64,000 nt of DNA from Zavarzinella formosa DSM 19928 (GTDB taxonomy: Bacteria > Planctomycetota > Planctomycetia > Gemmatales > Gemmataceae), in the NCBI RefSeq assembly GCF_000255705.1, contig NZ_JH636445.1, positions 322,558-386,557 of the forward strand, written 5' to 3'. The notes below the pieces were generated by a model. That model was not told the origin of the DNA. It saw only the letters and a program-made list of their open reading frames with translations, and made no database searches. Position 1 is the stretch's first letter. The number at the start of each line of letters is the position of its first letter. A program made the translations under genes and the position numbers. Shown here one piece after another: positions 63,372-64,000 of this stretch.

Positions 63372-64000
63372 TTAAGGTTTGTCAAAGATGGCCCGGTCGA
63401 GTTTTTCAGGGAACACGTATTCAAATTTCGTCCACGAGAAAATCTCTTTTCCATCCAAGGTCAGCGCCAGACTTTGGGGAAGTTTGATGCCCTCCACTTC
63501 CTTATGGTCGCCCAAAATCATCTCTTGAAGTTTCGTCACCCCGGTTTCCCGAGCCTTGTAGGAAATCTTTCTCAAGAGCAGGGTGTTCGGGTCGAATGAG
63601 AGCGTCATGTCCGGCCAGTTGCGACGGGCGACCGTGATGCTGGTCGTGGGTTCGCCGTTGACTTTGATTCCGGGGGTGAACGTGATTTTGTTGCCGGATT
63701 CCAGCAAGGGGAGGAGCGTCAACATCCAGTAGGCGTACATTCCCTGCCGGCAATCGTTGACCTCTTCCAAATTCAAGTCGGCGGACATGCCCGATTGCCG
63801 CTTCCAACCACGGTCGTTGACGACGCACAACGTCATCGCGCCTTTCATCTTTTCATCGCCGAACTCATAGTAGGTCAGCGACTGGCTGGGCCAGATGGCT
63901 TGGATCGTGCGGATATTTGGCGTTTTTACCCCGTTTAACGTCATCGTGCCGCTGGCTTTGATGATGCTGATGGACTGTTTCTTCAGCGTCGCCGTATCCT
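63372..64000 (-). CDS. Secreted or periplasmic hypothetical protein (5' end beyond the window)
   Basis: The frame is open from the stop at 63372 to the right edge, giving 209 codons with no clear start; an in-frame ATG at 63944 is internal, because the same frame continues as QSISIIKASGT before it. The protein looks like a beta-rich domain with segments such as GTMTLNGVKTP, VVNDRGWKRQSG and VEGIKLPQSLALTLDGKEI. That pattern resembles the outer-membrane lipoprotein-sorting-like proteins repeated in planctomycete genomes, but a named function is not supported. Confidence 0.65.
   Translation of the reverse strand, partial: DTATLKKQSISIIKASGTMTLNGVKTPNIRTIQAIWPSQSLTYYEFGDEKMKGAMTLCVVNDRGWKRQSGMSADLNLEEVNDCRQGMYAYWMLTLLPLLESGNKITFTPGIKVNGEPTTSITVARRNWPDMTLSFDPNTLLLRKISYKARETGVTKLQEMILGDHKEVEGIKLPQSLALTLDGKEIFSWTKFEYVFPEKLDRAIFDKP

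Overview
The window looks like a chromosomal segment of a planctomycete, most likely a Gemmataceae-type freshwater or soil heterotroph. No rRNA was seen, so this rests on gene content: a small basic protein of the type shared by Planctomycetes, Verrucomicrobia and Chlamydiae (35399-35620), a formylglycine sulfatase, FG-GAP and WD40 secreted proteins, an LptE-type lipoprotein, a bifunctional AroD-AroE, and many secreted proteins of planctomycete style. Base composition is G+C-rich (roughly 60% by eye), apart from a visibly more A+T-rich stretch around 31.9-35.4 kb. No tRNA, rRNA, CRISPR array, prophage, transposase or plasmid function was recognised.

Layout. 0-2.3 kb: end of a glycine-rich protein, a terminator, clpS, a small secreted protein, a TRIC/UPF0126 membrane protein and a conserved hypothetical. 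2.5-7 kb: a fructan/fructose operon (sugar porter, fructokinase, secreted GH32). 7-12.2 kb: a 1.7-kilo-residue membrane-anchored protein with low-complexity and tandem-repeat regions. 12.3-17.5 kb: VWA protein, ferrochelatase, ferredoxin, ArfB-like protein, membrane glycosyltransferase and zinc-ribbon protein. 17.8-24.4 kb: secreted GH44, AroDE, FG-GAP protein and a zinc-ribbon/Ig-like protein. 24.4-31.9 kb: a forward run of recO, TPR lipoprotein, lptE, folP, proA, a helical-repeat protein and a proline-rich lipoprotein. 31.9-34.9 kb: a reverse-strand cassette encoding a class I isoprenoid-synthase-like protein, a SAM methyltransferase and a YidD-like protein. 35.4-40.3 kb: PVC basic protein, an HPPK-SDR fusion, a geranylgeranyl-reductase-like flavoprotein, trpB, a 34-bp perfect inverted repeat, an SDR, and a 27-codon arginine/lysine-rich peptide gene. 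41-45.6 kb: WD40 protein, motA and a very short motB. 45.7-51.3 kb: DJ-1/PfpI-like protein, the biotin operon bioB-bioF-bioDA, a PGPGW-like membrane protein and leuD. 51.3-57 kb: sulfatase, DHH phosphoesterase, membrane cytochrome c, VOC protein and serine hydrolase. 57-64 kb: metallopeptidase-like protein, two small proteins, uvrB, clpB and a partial gene running off the right edge.

How the genes fit together. GH32 would cut extracellular fructans, the porter would import the sugar and fructokinase would phosphorylate it; tight spacing supports one transcript. bioB, bioF and the bioD-bioA fusion supply all late biotin steps, with overlapping junctions. The TPR lipoprotein and LptE are adjacent and probably serve outer-membrane biogenesis. 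ClpS (left) and ClpB (right) are independent proteostasis genes.

The most unusual region is 31.9-34.9 kb. The large protein has two Asp-rich motifs, DNVLD (327-331) and DDLWD (468-472), spaced as in polyprenyl diphosphate synthases, on a C-terminal half preceded by about 270 unassigned residues. It overlaps a methyltransferase gene by ATGA and lies in line with a YidD-like gene far from the usual rnpA-yidC setting. It may be an uncharacterised isoprenoid-modifying system.
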